Shown here piece by piece: positions 5,369 to 6,681 of a DNA stretch of 6,681 nt. The position numbers were made by a program, and so were the translations under genes. Under the pieces are notes generated by a model. It made no database searches and was not told where the DNA came from. It saw nothing but the letters and a program-made list of their open reading frames with translations. This stretch comes from Anaerotignum sp. (GTDB lineage Bacteria; Bacillota; Clostridia; Lachnospirales; Anaerotignaceae), in assembly GCA_017560955.1 (NCBI GenBank), contig JAFZDV010000226.1, positions 1 through 6,681 of the forward strand, given 5' to 3'. The stretch's first letter is position 1. Every line of letters starts with the position of its first letter.

Positions 5369-5376
5369 TCCTCCTT
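5369..5376 (-). promoter_or_regulatory. apt ribosome binding site overlapping the recJ stop
   Basis: AAGGAGGA on the minus strand begins with two A that belong to the recJ stop codon TAA (5375-5377). The overlap decides the apt start at 5364 and suggests that ribosomes finishing recJ feed translation of apt. Confidence 0.88.
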
Positions 5377-6681
5377 ATTTTGCAAAACGAAAATCCTTCA
5401 GCATCAGCTGCACATTGCTTCTGCCGTTATATGTATTGATATCCACGCTATATACAATATCCAGCAGATGGGGCAACTGACCGCTCAAAATCATTTTAGC
5501 ACAATCTTCTGTCGGATACAATTCTTTTAGCATTTCCAGAAGCTGGTGATAACCATCAAAGGAAATGGCAGAAAGCCTTGTGCCGCTCTGAGGCTCAGAC
5601 AGCGTCATACGCAGGATATTTTTTTCTTTACCTATGATATCCAACCTGTCCACTCGAATCCCCTTAGAGCCAAACAAAGGGGCAGGATTGCCCTTCCCGA
5701 AAGGTGCCAGTGCTTTCAGTTCCTTTGCCAGTCCCAGATCGATCTCCGCAAAGGAAAGGGATTTTTCGATGCGAAGAACAGGGATCATTTCCTGATCAGT
5801 CAGACGGCACTGTTCGTTCAGTCGTTTTCGCAGCACATCAATATTTTCTACAGGCAGGGACAGACCTGCCGCCATGGCATGTCCGCCAAAACGGGTAAAC
5901 AGATCCCTGTTTTCAAACAATGCCTCAAACAGATGATACCCTTCGATACTTCTGCCGGAGCCCTTCGCTCCCTCTTCACTGCCTGTAATGAGGATCGTAG
6001 GATGATAATATTTATCTTTGATACGGCCTGCCACAATACCTGCAATGCTTTCATGGATCACAGGATCATACAGCACCAGAACTCTGTCCTGCAGCATCTT
6101 TCCATCCTGCAATGCAAGGTCTGCACGCATGGTCGCTTCTTCCGTCAAGTGTTTTCTTTCTTCATTCAGCATCACCAGATTTTTTGCCATTTCTCTGGCT
6201 TCTGCTTCATTTCTGCTGCAGAACAGTGCTACCGCCTGTCTGCCGCTTTCCAGCCTGCCTGTGGCATTGATGCAGGGGCCTATGATAAAGCCGATATGAT
6301 AGTCGGAAACTGCCTTATCCGCAAGACCTGCCTCCTCAATGAGCACACGCAGACCGATATTTTCTGTTTTCTGTATTTCAGGGAGACCTTTTCGTACGAT
6401 GGCACGGTTTTCTCCCATCAGGTCTACGATATCACAGATGGTCGCAATGGCCGCAAAAGACACCAGCTGTTTTTCCAGAGATTCATCGGCAATATAGAAT
6501 TCCTGCAGCAGCAGTCTTGCAAATTTATAGGAAAGTCCCCCTGCACACATGTGCTTAAATGCATATCCGCAATCTCTCTGTTTGGGATCAATGATGGCAT
6601 CGGCTTTCGGCAGGATATCTCTGCGCTCTTCGCCCTCTCCTGTAAAGCCCGGTTCATGGTGATCCAGAACAACAACAGTCA
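5375..6681 (-). CDS. recJ: Single-stranded-DNA-specific exonuclease RecJ (C-terminal part, 5' end outside window)
   Basis: RecJ is a 5'-to-3' single-strand DNA exonuclease used in recombination and mismatch or base-excision repair. The frame stays open to the right edge, giving 434 visible residues; the ATG at 6550 is internal. Upstream of that ATG the frame encodes VLDHHEPG, the DHH motif that names the family, then ADAIIDPKQRDCGYAFK and CAGGLSYK. Further marks, numbered from the window edge, are FAAIATICDIVDL (about 75-88), GPCINATGRL (134-143), and the DHHA1 domain with HESIAGIVAGR (209-219), GSGRS (240-244) and FGGHAMAAGLSL (264-275). The last ~100 residues fit the OB-fold DNA-binding domain. 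The first metal-binding motif (DxDG) lies outside the window. The C terminus ends soon after the OB fold, as in the shorter RecJ proteins of about 570 residues. It is coupled to apt. Confidence 0.96.
   Translation of the reverse strand, partial: TVVVLDHHEPGFTGEGEERRDILPKADAIIDPKQRDCGYAFKHMCAGGLSYKFARLLLQEFYIADESLEKQLVSFAAIATICDIVDLMGENRAIVRKGLPEIQKTENIGLRVLIEEAGLADKAVSDYHIGFIIGPCINATGRLESGRQAVALFCSRNEAEAREMAKNLVMLNEERKHLTEEATMRADLALQDGKMLQDRVLVLYDPVIHESIAGIVAGRIKDKYYHPTILITGSEEGAKGSGRSIEGYHLFEALFENRDLFTRFGGHAMAAGLSLPVENIDVLRKRLNEQCRLTDQEMIPVLRIEKSLSFAEIDLGLAKELKALAPFGKGNPAPLFGSKGIRVDRLDIIGKEKNILRMTLSEPQSGTRLSAISFDGYHQLLEMLKELYPTEDCAKMILSGQLPHLLDIVYSVDINTYNGRSNVQLMLKDFRFAK

Noticed and set aside
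1..6681. CRISPR array, insertion sequence, phage genes, tRNA or rRNA
   Set aside because: No regularly spaced direct repeats, transposase or integrase motifs, or recognisable RNA gene were found on either strand.

Overview
The window looks like a chromosomal segment of a low- to mid-GC Gram-positive bacterium of the class Clostridia, probably the Lachnospirales. The reasons are strong AGGAGG-type ribosome binding sites, the linked genes rplS-lepB-rbgA and recJ-apt, a sigma/anti-sigma pair of a style common in Clostridia, and mid-40s GC judged by eye. The genus cannot be fixed from the sequence alone. No phage, insertion sequence, CRISPR, tRNA or rRNA is visible.

The left part reads rightwards. 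The window opens inside the 3' part of a Nudix hydrolase of the CoA-pyrophosphatase type, closed by a clean hairpin terminator. A two-gene module follows: a small ECF-type sigma factor and, one base after its stop, a single-pass membrane protein that is almost certainly its anti-sigma factor. A shared bidirectional terminator separates this module from everything to its right.

The rest reads leftwards, in three blocks. The right edge holds recJ (5' end cut by the window) coupled tightly to apt, which ends at a long perfect hairpin. Next comes an AEC-family membrane transporter, preceded by two small palindromes. Then a textbook sigma-A promoter and a structured leader drive rplS (ribosomal protein L19). 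A hairpin terminator follows rplS, then lepB (signal peptidase I) and rbgA (50S assembly GTPase).

The leftward genes are mainly housekeeping: DNA repair (recJ), purine salvage (apt), ribosome structure and assembly (rplS, rbgA) and protein export (lepB). The sigma/anti-sigma pair is the regulatory element and probably senses an envelope signal. I saw no convincing new multi-gene system. The points most worth a second look are the rplS leader, the small palindromes upstream of the transporter and of lepB, the anti-sigma factor without a zinc motif, and the gene order, which departs from the common recJ-apt-relA and rimM-trmD-rplS arrangements.
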